From the NCBI GenBank assembly GCA_037445025.1, contig JBBILI010000027.1, positions 1 to 64,000 of the forward strand: 64,000 bases of DNA. Direction: 5' to 3'. This DNA is from CAIQQQ01 sp037445025 (GTDB lineage: Bacteria; Pseudomonadota; Alphaproteobacteria; Acetobacterales; Acetobacteraceae). The notes beneath the pieces are model-generated. The model was given only the letters and a program-made list of their open reading frames with translations. It was not told where the DNA came from and searched no databases. Every line of letters starts with the position of its first letter. The stretch's first letter is position 1. Below, one piece after another: positions 48,904-57,662 of this stretch. The position numbers and the translations under genes were made by a program.

Positions 48904-50183
48904 CCGACACCGAGCTCGACGCGCAGGCCCACGCGATTCTGCGCACCAATGACCGTGGCGGCTACACCGTGCCGACGGCGCGGCTGTATCCGTTCCAGTG
49001 GAACTGGGATTCGGCCTTCGTCGCCATGGGATTTGCCACGTTCGACGAGGCGCGGGCCTGGGAGGAGATCCGCTTTCTGCTGCGGGGACAGTGGGAGGAC
49101 GGGCTGATTCCGCAGATCATCTTCCATGCGCCGTCGGATGATTATTTCCCAGGGCCGGATGTGTGGGGCATCGATCGCCAGCCGCCGACCTCCGGCATCA
49201 CCCAGCCGCCGGTGCTGGCATCGGCCGCGCGGATGCTGTTCGCGCGCTGCACCGACCGGGCGCTGGCCGAGGCGCAGATGGCGACGATCTATCCGAAGCT
49301 GCTGCTGAACCATCGCTGGTGGCAGTCGGCGCGCGATCCGCACCGCACGGGGCTCGTGGCCATCCTGCACCCCTGGGAGACCGGCATGGACAATTCGCCC
49401 GCCTGGGACGAGGCGCTGGCCCGCGTGCCGACCGACACGTTGACCGAGATCCGCAGGCGTGACACGGCGCATATCGACCCGACGATGCGGCCGCGCGGCG
49501 AGGAGTATCAGCGCTTCATCCACCTGGTCGATCGGTTCCGGTCGCAGGGCTGGGACCCCGCAGTGATGTATGCGGCGGCGCGGCTGCGTGTGGCGGATAT
49601 CGGCATCAACGCCATTCTGCTGCGCGCCGAGCGGGATCTGCTGGCCTTGGCGTCGCGGTTCGGCTCGGAGGCGGAGGCGGTTGAGATTCGCGCGCGGATC
49701 GCGCTGCTGCATGCCGGCATTCAGGCGCAGTGGAGCGAGGCGCATGGCGTGTTTCTGTCGCGGGACCTGTTGACGGACACGCCGATCGATGCGGCGACCT
49801 CGGCGGGATTTCTGCCGCTGTGGGCGCATGCGGTGACGCCGGCGCAGGTGCGCCGGCTGGGCGAGACGCTGGACCGGTGGGCGGCGCAGGTGGCGTTTGT
49901 CGTGCCGTCGTTCGATCCGGCGGATCGGCGGTTCGAGCCGATGCGCTACTGGCGCGGGCCGATCTGGCTGGTGGTGAACTGGATGATCGCGCATGGCTTC
50001 GCCGAGACGTCGGACGCGCCGCACGCCCAGCGCATTCTGGCCGATACGGCACAGCTGGTGCGGGCGTTCGGCTTTTCCGAGTATTTCGACCCGCGCTCCG
50101 GCCACGGCCTCGGCGGCGCCGATTTCTCATGGACCGCCGCCATCTGGCTCCTCGCCGAAAGTTTCATCCCCCCAAACGTTTGA
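48900..50183 (+). CDS. GH63-like glycoside hydrolase (mannosylglycerate/glucosylglycerate hydrolase type)
   Basis: 427 residues, (alpha/alpha)6-barrel type. Motifs: YPFQWNWDSAFVAMGF near residue 30, QWEDGLIPQIIFH, LHPWETGMDNSPAWD near 165 (catalytic-acid region), and FEPMRYWRGPIWLVVNWMI near 345, matching MGH1-like GH63 enzymes that split mannosylglycerate or glucosylglycerate. Cytoplasmic, no signal. Last gene of the LacI-ABC operon, so it presumably hydrolyses the imported solute. Its last codon and stop touch the 72-bp palindromic element. Trehalase-like activity is the alternative. Confidence 0.85.
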   Translation: MTDTELDAQAHAILRTNDRGGYTVPTARLYPFQWNWDSAFVAMGFATFDEARAWEEIRFLLRGQWEDGLIPQIIFHAPSDDYFPGPDVWGIDRQPPTSGITQPPVLASAARMLFARCTDRALAEAQMATIYPKLLLNHRWWQSARDPHRTGLVAILHPWETGMDNSPAWDEALARVPTDTLTEIRRRDTAHIDPTMRPRGEEYQRFIHLVDRFRSQGWDPAVMYAAARLRVADIGINAILLRAERDLLALASRFGSEAEAVEIRARIALLHAGIQAQWSEAHGVFLSRDLLTDTPIDAATSAGFLPLWAHAVTPAQVRRLGETLDRWAAQVAFVVPSFDPADRRFEPMRYWRGPIWLVVNWMIAHGFAETSDAPHAQRILADTAQLVRAFGFSEYFDPRSGHGLGGADFSWTAAIWLLAESFIPPNV

Positions 50184-50252
50184 AAGTTTCTTTGGTTCTT
50201 TCTTTTCAAAGAAAGAACTTCTTTTTTGAAAAAAAGAAGCAAAAAACTTTCA
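50181..50252. repeat. 72-bp double-stem palindromic element, perfect copy shared with 14697-14768
   Basis: Identical to 14697-14768 over all 72 bases. Lies between two convergent genes: the first element base T is part of the GH63 stop (TGA at 50181-50183), and the last bases give the stop of the phosphoesterase (50252-50250). Thus both genes end inside it. Confidence 0.92.
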
Positions 50253-51092
50253 AACGTTGGGCGGGCACGCTGGCATGTCGCGCAGGAATTTGTAGCGGCC
50301 GTGGCCCTTGAGGGCGTCGAGGTCGTGGGTGATCAGGCCGGGAAAGCAGAGCACTTCGACCTTGGCGTCAGGCTGGGCAAAGTCGAAGCCGAGGCCTGCG
50401 ATCAGCGGCACCGCGCCCCAGCGGGCGCCATGCACAAACGACGTCGCCGGCGCCCAGATATACCGCACACCGTTCTCCGTCACATCACGATGGCTGTGCA
50501 GATGACCGCTGACCACGAGCCTGACCGATGAGCGGGCGATCAGGTCCAGCAGGCGCGCACGCGGCGCGGGAGTCATCGAGGCCGTCGTCGGCGTGGCCTC
50601 GGCGGGAGACTCGAGATACAGCGGCTTGTGCAGGAACAGCGCCACCGGCTCGCCGCTTTCCAGCAGGCAGTCGTTCAGCCATTCGAACTGCGCCTCCTCC
50701 TCCGGCAGGCCGGAGCCGCAGAGCTGCGCGTCGATCCCCAGCAGACGCCAGACGCCCACGCGCATGTCGAACCGGTCCATGCCGAAGACGCGGTTCCAGC
50801 GGGCCAGGCGAAGCTCGTCGATGATCTGGTGCACGTCCTGGCCCGGCGGCTCGTCGCCCACGTCGTGATTGCCGGGCAGCGCGCGATACGGACAGTCGAG
50901 CCCCTGCAGCGCCTGGCCCGCGAAATCCATCTCGTCGTCGCTGTCCGCGCCGTTGATGCAGAGATCGCCGTTGACGATGACCAGCTCCGGGGGAGCCGCG
51001 TTGATCGCGTCACGCGCGCGGCAGAAATTCTCCCAGAAGAAGCCATGGGTGGGGGAGAGGTGCAGATCGGACAGCAGGATGACGTTGGACAT
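50250..51092 (-). CDS. Calcineurin-like metallophosphoesterase
   Basis: 280 residues. Di-metal motifs in order: LLSDLHLSP (DxH), VNGDLCINGADSDDE (GD), PYRALPGNHDVGD (GNHD), LFLHKPLY, and VVSGHLHSHRD (GHxH). AAGGA precedes the ATG. Cytoplasmic phosphoesterase of unknown substrate, similar to CpdA-type and related proteins. The stop lies inside the palindromic element. Confidence 0.92.
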   Translation of the reverse strand: MSNVILLSDLHLSPTHGFFWENFCRARDAINAAPPELVIVNGDLCINGADSDDEMDFAGQALQGLDCPYRALPGNHDVGDEPPGQDVHQIIDELRLARWNRVFGMDRFDMRVGVWRLLGIDAQLCGSGLPEEEAQFEWLNDCLLESGEPVALFLHKPLYLESPAEATPTTASMTPAPRARLLDLIARSSVRLVVSGHLHSHRDVTENGVRYIWAPATSFVHGARWGAVPLIAGLGFDFAQPDAKVEVLCFPGLITHDLDALKGHGRYKFLRDMPACPPNV

Positions 51093-51192
51093 GATGGTCC
51101 TTGTGCGAAAGCGGGCGCTTGCGCACCCGTCCCGTCAGCCTATCGAGGGACCGATCTCAGCGATATGACAAGGGCATGGCAGCCGGGTGACA

Positions 51193-52665
51193 TCAGGCGG
51201 CCTGCAGCACAGCCTGCACCAGCGCGTCGGCGTCCTCGGGGCGGGTGCGGTGGTTGACGATGGCGGCGCGGATGACCAGGCGCCCGTCGATCACCGTGGT
51301 GGACGGGGCGGCGACGCCGCTCTCCTGCACATCGGCCACGATGTCGCGGATTCTGTCGTCATCGGCACCGCGCACATGGAAGCAGACGATGTTGAGCGCC
51401 ACCGGGGCCACACGCTGCAGCCGTGGCTCACGGTCGATGCGCGCGGCCAGGGCCTGCGCCACGGCGCAGGCTTCGTCGACCATGGCGCCGAGGCGGGCGG
51501 TGCCGAACACCTGCCAGGTGATCCAGACCTTCAGGGCGCGAAACCCGCGCGACAGTTCGGGGCCGAGATCGCAGGGCCAGGGCGTGCCGCCGGCAAGCCC
51601 GCTTGCGGCGCGGCGGAGATAGGCGACATCCTGCGAGAAGGTCTCGATATGGCGCTGCGGATCACGCACCAGCACGCAGGCGGCATCGTAGGGGACCTGC
51701 ATCCATTTGTGAAAATCGAACGCCACCGAATCGGCCTGCGCAATGCCGGCGAGGCGGGCGCGCAGGGTGGGCGAGAGCGCCTGCATGGCGCCGAAGGCGC
51801 CGTCCACATGGAACCACAGGCGTTCGCGCCGCGCGATCGCCGACAGGGCGGACAGGTCGTCGGTGGCGCCGATATCGACCGTGCCGGCGGTGCCTGCGAT
51901 GAGGAACGGGACATGGCCCGACGCGCGGTCCTCGGCCAGCATGGTCTCCAGGGCTGCCACATCCATGCGGTGATCCGGCCCCACCGGCACCAGCCGCAGC
52001 GCCTCGGTGCCGAGCCCCACGATGTCCATCGCGCGGGCGATGCAGCCATGGGCGCGGGCCGAGGTATAGGCCACCAGCCGTGCTCCCGCGACTCCGCGGC
52101 GCCGCACATCCTCCCCCAGCGCCGCGCGGCGCGCGGCGAGCACGCCGATGAGGTTGGCCGTCGAGGTGCCGGTCACCACCAGGCCGGATGTCTCCACGGG
52201 CAGGCCGAGCAGTTCGGCTGACCAGCCGATCACCTGGCGTTCCACCGCGATGGCGGAATGGTCGCGCCCGCCGAGATTGGCGTTGAGCCCGGCGGCCAGC
52301 ATCTCGGCGAGCATGCCGAGTGCCGTGCCGCCGCCATGCACCCAGCCCATGAAGCCGGGATGGACGTTGCCGGTGGCGTAGGGCTGCACATGGTCCTGGA
52401 ACAGATGGTAGGCCGCCTCCGGCGTCATGCCCGTCTGCGGCAGGCCGCGCCGCAGCGCGGCGCGCGCGTCCGGCGGCATCGGAGTCCAGACCGGGCGCTC
52501 GCGGATATGCGCGATATGGTCGAACATGTCATCGAGCAAGCGATGGCCGAGGTCGCGCAGCGATGACCAGTCCTGCGGGTCCAGCGACGGTGGGGCCGGC
52601 GTGTAGCCGGGACCGCCGGTGAGCCTGGGGTCGGCGTCAGGCCAGTGCTTGAGGACGAGGTTCAT
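51193..52665 (-). CDS. PLP-dependent group II decarboxylase (aromatic-L-amino-acid decarboxylase-like)
   Basis: 490 residues from ATG 52665 (GTG 52674 also in frame). Features: HPGFMGWVHGGGTALGMLAEML, SGLVVTGTSTANLIGVLAAR, WFHVDGAFGAMQALSP (Asp that binds pyridine N) and AFDFHKWMQVPYD with the Schiff-base Lys. Full length. Decarboxylates an aromatic or acidic amino acid to the amine; specificity not inferable. Aspartate/glutamate decarboxylase is the alternative. Confidence 0.9.
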   Translation of the reverse strand: MNLVLKHWPDADPRLTGGPGYTPAPPSLDPQDWSSLRDLGHRLLDDMFDHIAHIRERPVWTPMPPDARAALRRGLPQTGMTPEAAYHLFQDHVQPYATGNVHPGFMGWVHGGGTALGMLAEMLAAGLNANLGGRDHSAIAVERQVIGWSAELLGLPVETSGLVVTGTSTANLIGVLAARRAALGEDVRRRGVAGARLVAYTSARAHGCIARAMDIVGLGTEALRLVPVGPDHRMDVAALETMLAEDRASGHVPFLIAGTAGTVDIGATDDLSALSAIARRERLWFHVDGAFGAMQALSPTLRARLAGIAQADSVAFDFHKWMQVPYDAACVLVRDPQRHIETFSQDVAYLRRAASGLAGGTPWPCDLGPELSRGFRALKVWITWQVFGTARLGAMVDEACAVAQALAARIDREPRLQRVAPVALNIVCFHVRGADDDRIRDIVADVQESGVAAPSTTVIDGRLVIRAAIVNHRTRPEDADALVQAVLQAA

Positions 52666-52727
52666 GCGTGCCACTGCGGATTGCTGTGGGGTAGGATCGG
52701 ATCAAAGGGGTTAAGGAAGGGTGAAGA

Positions 52728-52850
52728 GGTTCTTTTTTGCAAAAAAGAACCAAAAAACTTTCATTCATTTGAGCGGACATCTCTCCGGAGCAGGGCGCCA
52801 GCCGAGAAAAAGTCTTTTGCTTCTTTTCTTCAGAAAAGAAGTGCTTGCTT
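52728..52850. repeat. Paired A/T-stem palindromic element between upp and the decarboxylase
   Basis: Perfect palindrome 52728-52751 (12 + 12 bases, GGTTCTTTTTTG and complement) and a second stem at 52820-52841. Inner spacer contains GAGCGGACATCTCTCCGGAG, related to other copies. It separates the upp stop from the decarboxylase gene, both on the minus strand. Confidence 0.85.
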
Positions 52851-53475
52851 ACTTCGTCCCAAACAACCGATCCCCCGCATCCCCCAGCCCCGGCCGGATA
52901 TAGCTATGCTCATCCAGCTCCCGATCGATCGCGGCGGTAAAAATCTGCACATCCGGATGCTCGCCTTGCAGGGCCACGATGCCTTCCGGCGCCGCCAGCA
53001 GGCAGACAAAGCGGATCTGCGTGGCGCCGGCCTGCTTGATGCGCGCCACGGCGGCGGATGCGGAGTGCCCGGTGGCGAGCATCGGGTCCACCATGATCAC
53101 CAGCCGCTCGCCGATATCGTCCGGCAGCTTGAGGTAGTATTCCACGGGGATCAGCGTGTGCGGATCGCGATACAGGCCGATATGGCCGACGCGCGCGGAG
53201 GGCACCAGATCGAGCATGCCGTCGAGAATGCCGTTGCCGGCGCGCAGAATGGGCACGAAGCACAGTTTCTTGCCGGCCAGCATCGGCACCTCGCAGACCT
53301 CCAGCGGGGTCTCGATGGTGACCATCTCCATCGGCAGCTCGCGCAGCACCTCGTAGCCCATCAGCATGGCGATCTCGCGGGCGACCTGGCGGAACTTCGC
53401 GGTCGAGGTGTCCGCCTGACGGAGGATGGCCAGCTTGTGCAGGACCAGCGGGTGATCGACGACGGTGACGCTCAT
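52849..53475 (-). CDS. upp: Uracil phosphoribosyltransferase
   Basis: 208 residues. Family blocks: VTVVDHPLVLHKLAILRQADTST, ETPLEVCEVPMLAGKKLCFVPILRAG, the PRPP site VMVDPMLATGHSA, and C-terminal ALDRELDEHSY-type (AAIDRELDEHSYIRPGLGDAGDRLFG). Converts uracil + PRPP to UMP. It overlaps by 4 bases a GTP cyclohydrolase II-like gene, an arrangement of the URC uracil-catabolic pathway rather than plain salvage. Confidence 0.96.
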   Translation of the reverse strand: MSVTVVDHPLVLHKLAILRQADTSTAKFRQVAREIAMLMGYEVLRELPMEMVTIETPLEVCEVPMLAGKKLCFVPILRAGNGILDGMLDLVPSARVGHIGLYRDPHTLIPVEYYLKLPDDIGERLVIMVDPMLATGHSASAAVARIKQAGATQIRFVCLLAAPEGIVALQGEHPDVQIFTAAIDRELDEHSYIRPGLGDAGDRLFGTK

Positions 53476-54770
53476 GCGTCGAGCCCCCTGCCCTTGGTCT
53501 TGGCCAGTTCAGCCGCATCCGGCACCGCCTCGGTGAAATACCCCGCGGCCTTCTTGGCATCCATCTCCACGCTGGCGTCGGGCGGGATCAGTTCGTCCGG
53601 GATCGGCACACGTGTCACCACCTCGATGCCCGAGGCGGTGATGGGGGCGTATTTGAGGTTGCTCATCGACACCAGCTCGTCGATGCGGGTGAGGCCGAGC
53701 CAGTGCAGCACATCCGGCATCAGCTCCTGGAAGCGCATGTCGGTGACCCCGGCCACACATTCGGTGCGCTCGAAATAGCGCTCGGCGCGGTCGCCGCCCT
53801 CCTGGCGCTTGCGGGCGTTGTAGACGAGGAACTTCGTCACCTCGCCCAGCGCGCGGCCTTCCTTGCGGTTGTAGACCACCACGCCGACGCCGCCCTGCTG
53901 GGCGCGGGCGATGCACATCTCGATGCCATGCGCGAGGTAGGGGCGGCAGGTGCAGATGTCCGAGCCGAACACGTCCGAGCCGTTGCACTCGTCGTGGATG
54001 CGGCAGGTGATCTTCGTTTCGGGCTTGCCGAGCTTCGCGACGTCGCCGAACAGATACACGGTCATGCCGCCGATGGGGGGGAGAAAGACATCGAGGTCAG
54101 GCCGGGTGACCAGCTCGGGGAACATGCCGCCGGTCTGCTCGAACAGCGCGCGCTTCATGTCGGTGGGGTTGATGCCGAAACGCCGCGCGACACCCGGCAG
54201 CCACCAGACCGGCTCGATGGCGACCTTGGTGACACGGGCGTTGCCGGCCGCGTCCAGCACCGCACCGTCCGGCACCAGCCTGCCGGCGGCGATGGCGGCG
54301 ACGATCTCAGGCATGTTGATATGGGCGCGGGTGATGGCGATGCTGGGGCGGATATCGGCGCCGGCGGCAATCTCGGCGGCGTAGATCTCCTGCGTGAGGT
54401 GGCCCCAGGGGTCGATCGAGACGATGCGGTCGGGGTCGTGCCATTGCGGGAACGGGCCGATCTGGGCTGCCGGCGTTGTCATGGCGAGGTCGGCGCGGTG
54501 TTCCGGATCGAGCTGGCCGGCGGCGATGGCGAGCGCGCGGTACAGCGAATAGGCGCCGGCATGGGTGCCGATGGTGTTGCGGCCGAGGCTGGTGTTCATC
54601 GTCGCCACCACCGGGCCGCGGGTGCGCGGATCGGCCGCACCCCAGACGATGCCGGGGGCGGAGCCGACGCCGACGCCGGATTTCTGGGCGGGATGCGAGG
54701 TCAGCACGATCGCGCGGGGCACCGCGGGGCGGTTGCTACGGGGTGGCGCGGTGGGGCTGGCGTCGGTCAT
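53472..54770 (-). CDS. GTP cyclohydrolase II-like protein, URC1 type
   Basis: 432 residues, about twice the length of plain RibA. The C-terminal half is GCHII: ITCRIHDECNGSDVFGSD, then ICTCRPYLAHGIE, giving the three zinc cysteines, then VVYNRKEGRALGEV and SNLKYAPITASGIEVVTRV. The N-terminal ~190 residues (PRTRGPVVATMNTSLGRNTIG and IDPWGHLTQEIY) are not the DHBP synthase of RibBA. This architecture plus the coupled upp matches URC1 of the uracil-degrading URC pathway. Role in riboflavin synthesis is the less likely alternative. Confidence 0.85.
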   Translation of the reverse strand: MTDASPTAPPRSNRPAVPRAIVLTSHPAQKSGVGVGSAPGIVWGAADPRTRGPVVATMNTSLGRNTIGTHAGAYSLYRALAIAAGQLDPEHRADLAMTTPAAQIGPFPQWHDPDRIVSIDPWGHLTQEIYAAEIAAGADIRPSIAITRAHINMPEIVAAIAAGRLVPDGAVLDAAGNARVTKVAIEPVWWLPGVARRFGINPTDMKRALFEQTGGMFPELVTRPDLDVFLPPIGGMTVYLFGDVAKLGKPETKITCRIHDECNGSDVFGSDICTCRPYLAHGIEMCIARAQQGGVGVVVYNRKEGRALGEVTKFLVYNARKRQEGGDRAERYFERTECVAGVTDMRFQELMPDVLHWLGLTRIDELVSMSNLKYAPITASGIEVVTRVPIPDELIPPDASVEMDAKKAAGYFTEAVPDAAELAKTKGRGLDA

Positions 54771-54823
54771 GCAGGGCTCCGGTTTTGCGGCACCGCACTA
54801 CGATGACGCAAATCCCTGCCGGA

Positions 54824-55438
54824 TCAAGCCAGCGCGGCCAGCTCCATCAGCACGGGCCAGAGGCTGGCCACGAGCAAGGCGGCCATGGCGCGGTTGAAGC
54901 GGCGGATCGTCACGGGGTCGGACAAATAACGCCGCAGCCCCAGGCCGAACAGCGCCCAGCAGGCGATGCTCGGCAGGTTCACCACGCCGAACACGCCGGC
55001 GATGACGAGCGCGCTGAGCACGAGATGGTCGGCCAGCGTGTAGGCGGCGATGGCGGTGACGGCCATGGCCCAGGCCTTGGGGTTGACCCATTGGAAGGCC
55101 GCGGCCTGCAGAAAGGTCATCGGCCGCTTCGGGCGCACGGCCTCGCCGATGCCGGTGGCGTGGGCGATCTTCCAGGCGAGCCACAGCATGTAGAGAACGC
55201 CCACGATCTTGAGCGCCACATGCAGCCAGGGCAGGCGTTCGAACATCTGGCCGAAGCCGATGCCGATCAGCGCAATCATGACGACGAAGCCGACATTGAC
55301 GCCGAGCATGTGCGGCAGCGACCGGCGCAGGCCGAAATTCACCCCCGAGGTCAGCAGCATGACGTTGTTGGGGCCCGGCGTGATGGAGGCGACGAAGGCG
55401 AACATCGCCAGGGCCAGCAGGGTTTCGCCGCTGGGCAT
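54824..55438 (-). CDS. LysE/RhtB family amino-acid exporter
   Basis: 204 residues, about six membrane helices. Starts LLALAMFAFVASITPGPNNVMLLTSGVNFG, with the family SITPGPNN element. Then LGVNVGFVVMIALIGIG and AAAFQWVNPKAWAMAVTAIA. Inner-membrane exporter of amino acids or homoserine lactone-like compounds. No adjacent regulator. Confidence 0.9.
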   Translation of the reverse strand: MPSGETLLALAMFAFVASITPGPNNVMLLTSGVNFGLRRSLPHMLGVNVGFVVMIALIGIGFGQMFERLPWLHVALKIVGVLYMLWLAWKIAHATGIGEAVRPKRPMTFLQAAAFQWVNPKAWAMAVTAIAAYTLADHLVLSALVIAGVFGVVNLPSIACWALFGLGLRRYLSDPVTIRRFNRAMAALLVASLWPVLMELAALA

Positions 55439-55439
55439 A

Positions 55440-56705
55440 TTATGCGGGCACCGTCACGTGATCCGAGCCTTCGCGCTCGAGGGCTGCGATGTCGAGATCG
55501 CGCAGCTTGGGCGCCAGCACGGCGGTGGCGGCGACGACGGCAAGCGTGATCACGCCGCCGATCCAGACGGCGGGGACGGCGCCGGCGAAGCTGGCGAGCA
55601 CGCCGCTTTCGAAGTCGCCGAGCTCGTTGGAGGAGGACAGGAACACGCTGCGCACGGCGGAGATGCGGCCGCGCAGCTTGCCGGGCACGGCAAGGCGCAT
55701 GATGCCCTGGCGGACCACCATGCTCACGCCGTCGCTGGCGCCCATCAGCACCAGGGCGGCCAGGGACAGCAGATAGATCCGCGAGAAGGCGAAGACGATG
55801 ACGGTGACCCCGAACGCCGCCACCGCCAGCAGCAGCGCCAGCCCGGCGCGCGCGCGGGGCGGGTGGCGCACGGCGATCAGCATGGCGAGGAAGCCGCCGA
55901 CCGAGATGGCGGCGCGCATGAAGCCGAAGCCGGCGGCGCCGACATGGAGGATGTCGGTGGCGAAGATCGGCAGCATGGCGGCGGCCCCGCCGAAGAACAC
56001 GGCGAACAGGTCCAGCGCCATCGAGCCGATCAGCAGCTGGTCGGCGATGACGGCGCGGATGCCCTCGGCGATGCGGGCGATGGCGCCGTCGCCGGCGCTG
56101 CGAGGGGCGGGGGGCGTGTTGGGCACGAACAGGGCGATGGTTGCGGTGCTCAGCGCGAAGGCGCCGCCGATGAGCGCGTAGGTGACGGCGGGGCCGGCGT
56201 ACTCGAACACCAGGCTGGCCAGCACCGGGCCGGAGAGGGCCGCCATCTGGCTGGTCGCGCCCAGCACCGAGACCGCCCGCATGGCGTGCTGGCGGGTGAT
56301 CACCTCGGCTTCGAGCCCCGCGATGGCCGGGCCGGAGAAGGCGCCGCAGCAGCCGACCGCAAACGCGGTGAGGTAGATGACCGGCACCAGCGCGTCGCCG
56401 AGCCGGAAGGCGGCGAGCGCCAGCAGCAGGGCGAAGCCGGCGTAGAGGCTGCGGGTGATCACCGTCAGCACAAAGCGGCTGTGCCGGTCGGCGACATGGC
56501 CGCCATAGAGCACCAGCAGAATGGTGGGCAGCGCCTGGGCGAGGCCGAGCCAGCCGAGGGTCAGCGGGTCATGGGTGAGCTGATAGAGGTGGTAGCCGAG
56601 CAGGACCAGCAGGGCGGACTGCGAGAATCGCATCAGCGCCGCGGCCAGCAGATAGGGCGCGAACCCGGGGGCGCGCAGCAGCTCGGCCACGCCGGGCGGT
56701 TTCAT
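55440..56705 (-). CDS. MFS transporter
   Basis: 421 residues with twelve plausible membrane helices. LGYHLYQLTHDPLTLGWLGLAQALP and GGHVADRHSRFVL match the MFS-3/EntS-like exporter group; GASDGVSMVVRQGIMRLAVPGKLRGRISAV is the second-half cytoplasmic loop. One base separates it from the LysE gene, so cotranscription is likely. Substrate unknown. Confidence 0.88.
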   Translation of the reverse strand: MKPPGVAELLRAPGFAPYLLAAALMRFSQSALLVLLGYHLYQLTHDPLTLGWLGLAQALPTILLVLYGGHVADRHSRFVLTVITRSLYAGFALLLALAAFRLGDALVPVIYLTAFAVGCCGAFSGPAIAGLEAEVITRQHAMRAVSVLGATSQMAALSGPVLASLVFEYAGPAVTYALIGGAFALSTATIALFVPNTPPAPRSAGDGAIARIAEGIRAVIADQLLIGSMALDLFAVFFGGAAAMLPIFATDILHVGAAGFGFMRAAISVGGFLAMLIAVRHPPRARAGLALLLAVAAFGVTVIVFAFSRIYLLSLAALVLMGASDGVSMVVRQGIMRLAVPGKLRGRISAVRSVFLSSSNELGDFESGVLASFAGAVPAVWIGGVITLAVVAATAVLAPKLRDLDIAALEREGSDHVTVPA

Positions 56706-56782
56706 CGTCTGTCGTTTCGCGGAATCGCCATAGGAATAGCTTAGGGATCAAACCCGCCGGCGCCAGCACCCGCGTCGGCAGA

Positions 56783-57640
56783 TCAGTTCTGCATGCCCCA
56801 GCGGCGCACCGTGCGCCGTTCGATCCAGCGGAAGATGACGTTCTCCATGAGCAGGCCGATCAGGATGACGCAGAGCAGGCCGGCGAACACCGAGGGGATT
56901 TCCAGCTGGTTCTTGTTCTCGAAGATGAACCAGCCCAGGCCCCCCTTGCCGGAGCTGACGCCGAAGACCAGCTCGGCCGCGATCAGCGTGCGCCAGGCGA
57001 AGGCCCAGCCGACCTTGAGGCCGGTGAGGATGGAGGGGAACGCCGCCGGCACCAGGATGCGCACGACGTAGGACACGCCGGAGAGCCCGTAGTTGCGGCC
57101 GACCATGCGCAAGGTCTGGCTGACCCCCATGAAGCCCGCGTGCATGTTCAGCGCCACCACCCACAGCACGGAATGCACCAGCACGAACACCAGGCTGCCG
57201 GAGCCCAGGCCGAACCACAGCAGCGCCAGCGGCAAGAGCGCGATGGCGGGCAGCGGGTTGAACATCGAGGTGAGGGTTTCGAGGAAGTCGTTGCCGAGCC
57301 GCGTGGTGATGGCGAGCACCGAGAGCAGGGTGGCGAGCACGGTGCCGGCGGCGTAGCCGATCAGCAGCACCTGCAGGCTGGTCCAGGCGCGTTCGGGCAG
57401 CTTGCCGTTTAGGACGTTCTCGATGAAGGCACTCATCGTGTCGGAGAACGAAGGGAACAGCAGCTCGTTGTCGGAGATCACGCCATAGGCCTGCCAGAGT
57501 GCTGCGAGGGCCGCGATGATAACGAGCTTGCGCAGCCAGCCCTGGTTCCAGATGCGCTCCCAGGCGGGAATGGGGCGTTCCACGGCGCCGATGCCGTCGA
57601 ACACGGCGACGTCGTAGAGCTGGTCGGGGCGAGGTGACAT
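56783..57640 (-). CDS. ABC transporter permease (nitrate/sulfonate/taurine type)
   Basis: 285 residues. SsuC/TauC-like: an N-terminal cytoplasmic segment, then KLVIIAALAALWQAYG. Further on LLIGYAAGTVLATLLSVLAI, FNPLPAIALLPLALLWFGLG, and the EAA loop VSYVVRILVPAAFPSILTGLKVGWAFAWRTLIAAEL. Inner membrane. The ATPase gene lies upstream on the same strand, but a palindromic element separates the two; the binding protein is divergent. Confidence 0.92.
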   Translation of the reverse strand: MSPRPDQLYDVAVFDGIGAVERPIPAWERIWNQGWLRKLVIIAALAALWQAYGVISDNELLFPSFSDTMSAFIENVLNGKLPERAWTSLQVLLIGYAAGTVLATLLSVLAITTRLGNDFLETLTSMFNPLPAIALLPLALLWFGLGSGSLVFVLVHSVLWVVALNMHAGFMGVSQTLRMVGRNYGLSGVSYVVRILVPAAFPSILTGLKVGWAFAWRTLIAAELVFGVSSGKGGLGWFIFENKNQLEIPSVFAGLLCVILIGLLMENVIFRWIERRTVRRWGMQN

Positions 57641-57662
57641 GTGGTTTTACCTTTAAGCAAGA

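Noticed and set aside
53472..54770. Housekeeping RibA for riboflavin synthesis
   Set aside because: Zinc-Cys motif fits GCHII, but the length, the unusual N-terminal half and coupling to upp favour URC1; no other riboflavin gene is nearby.
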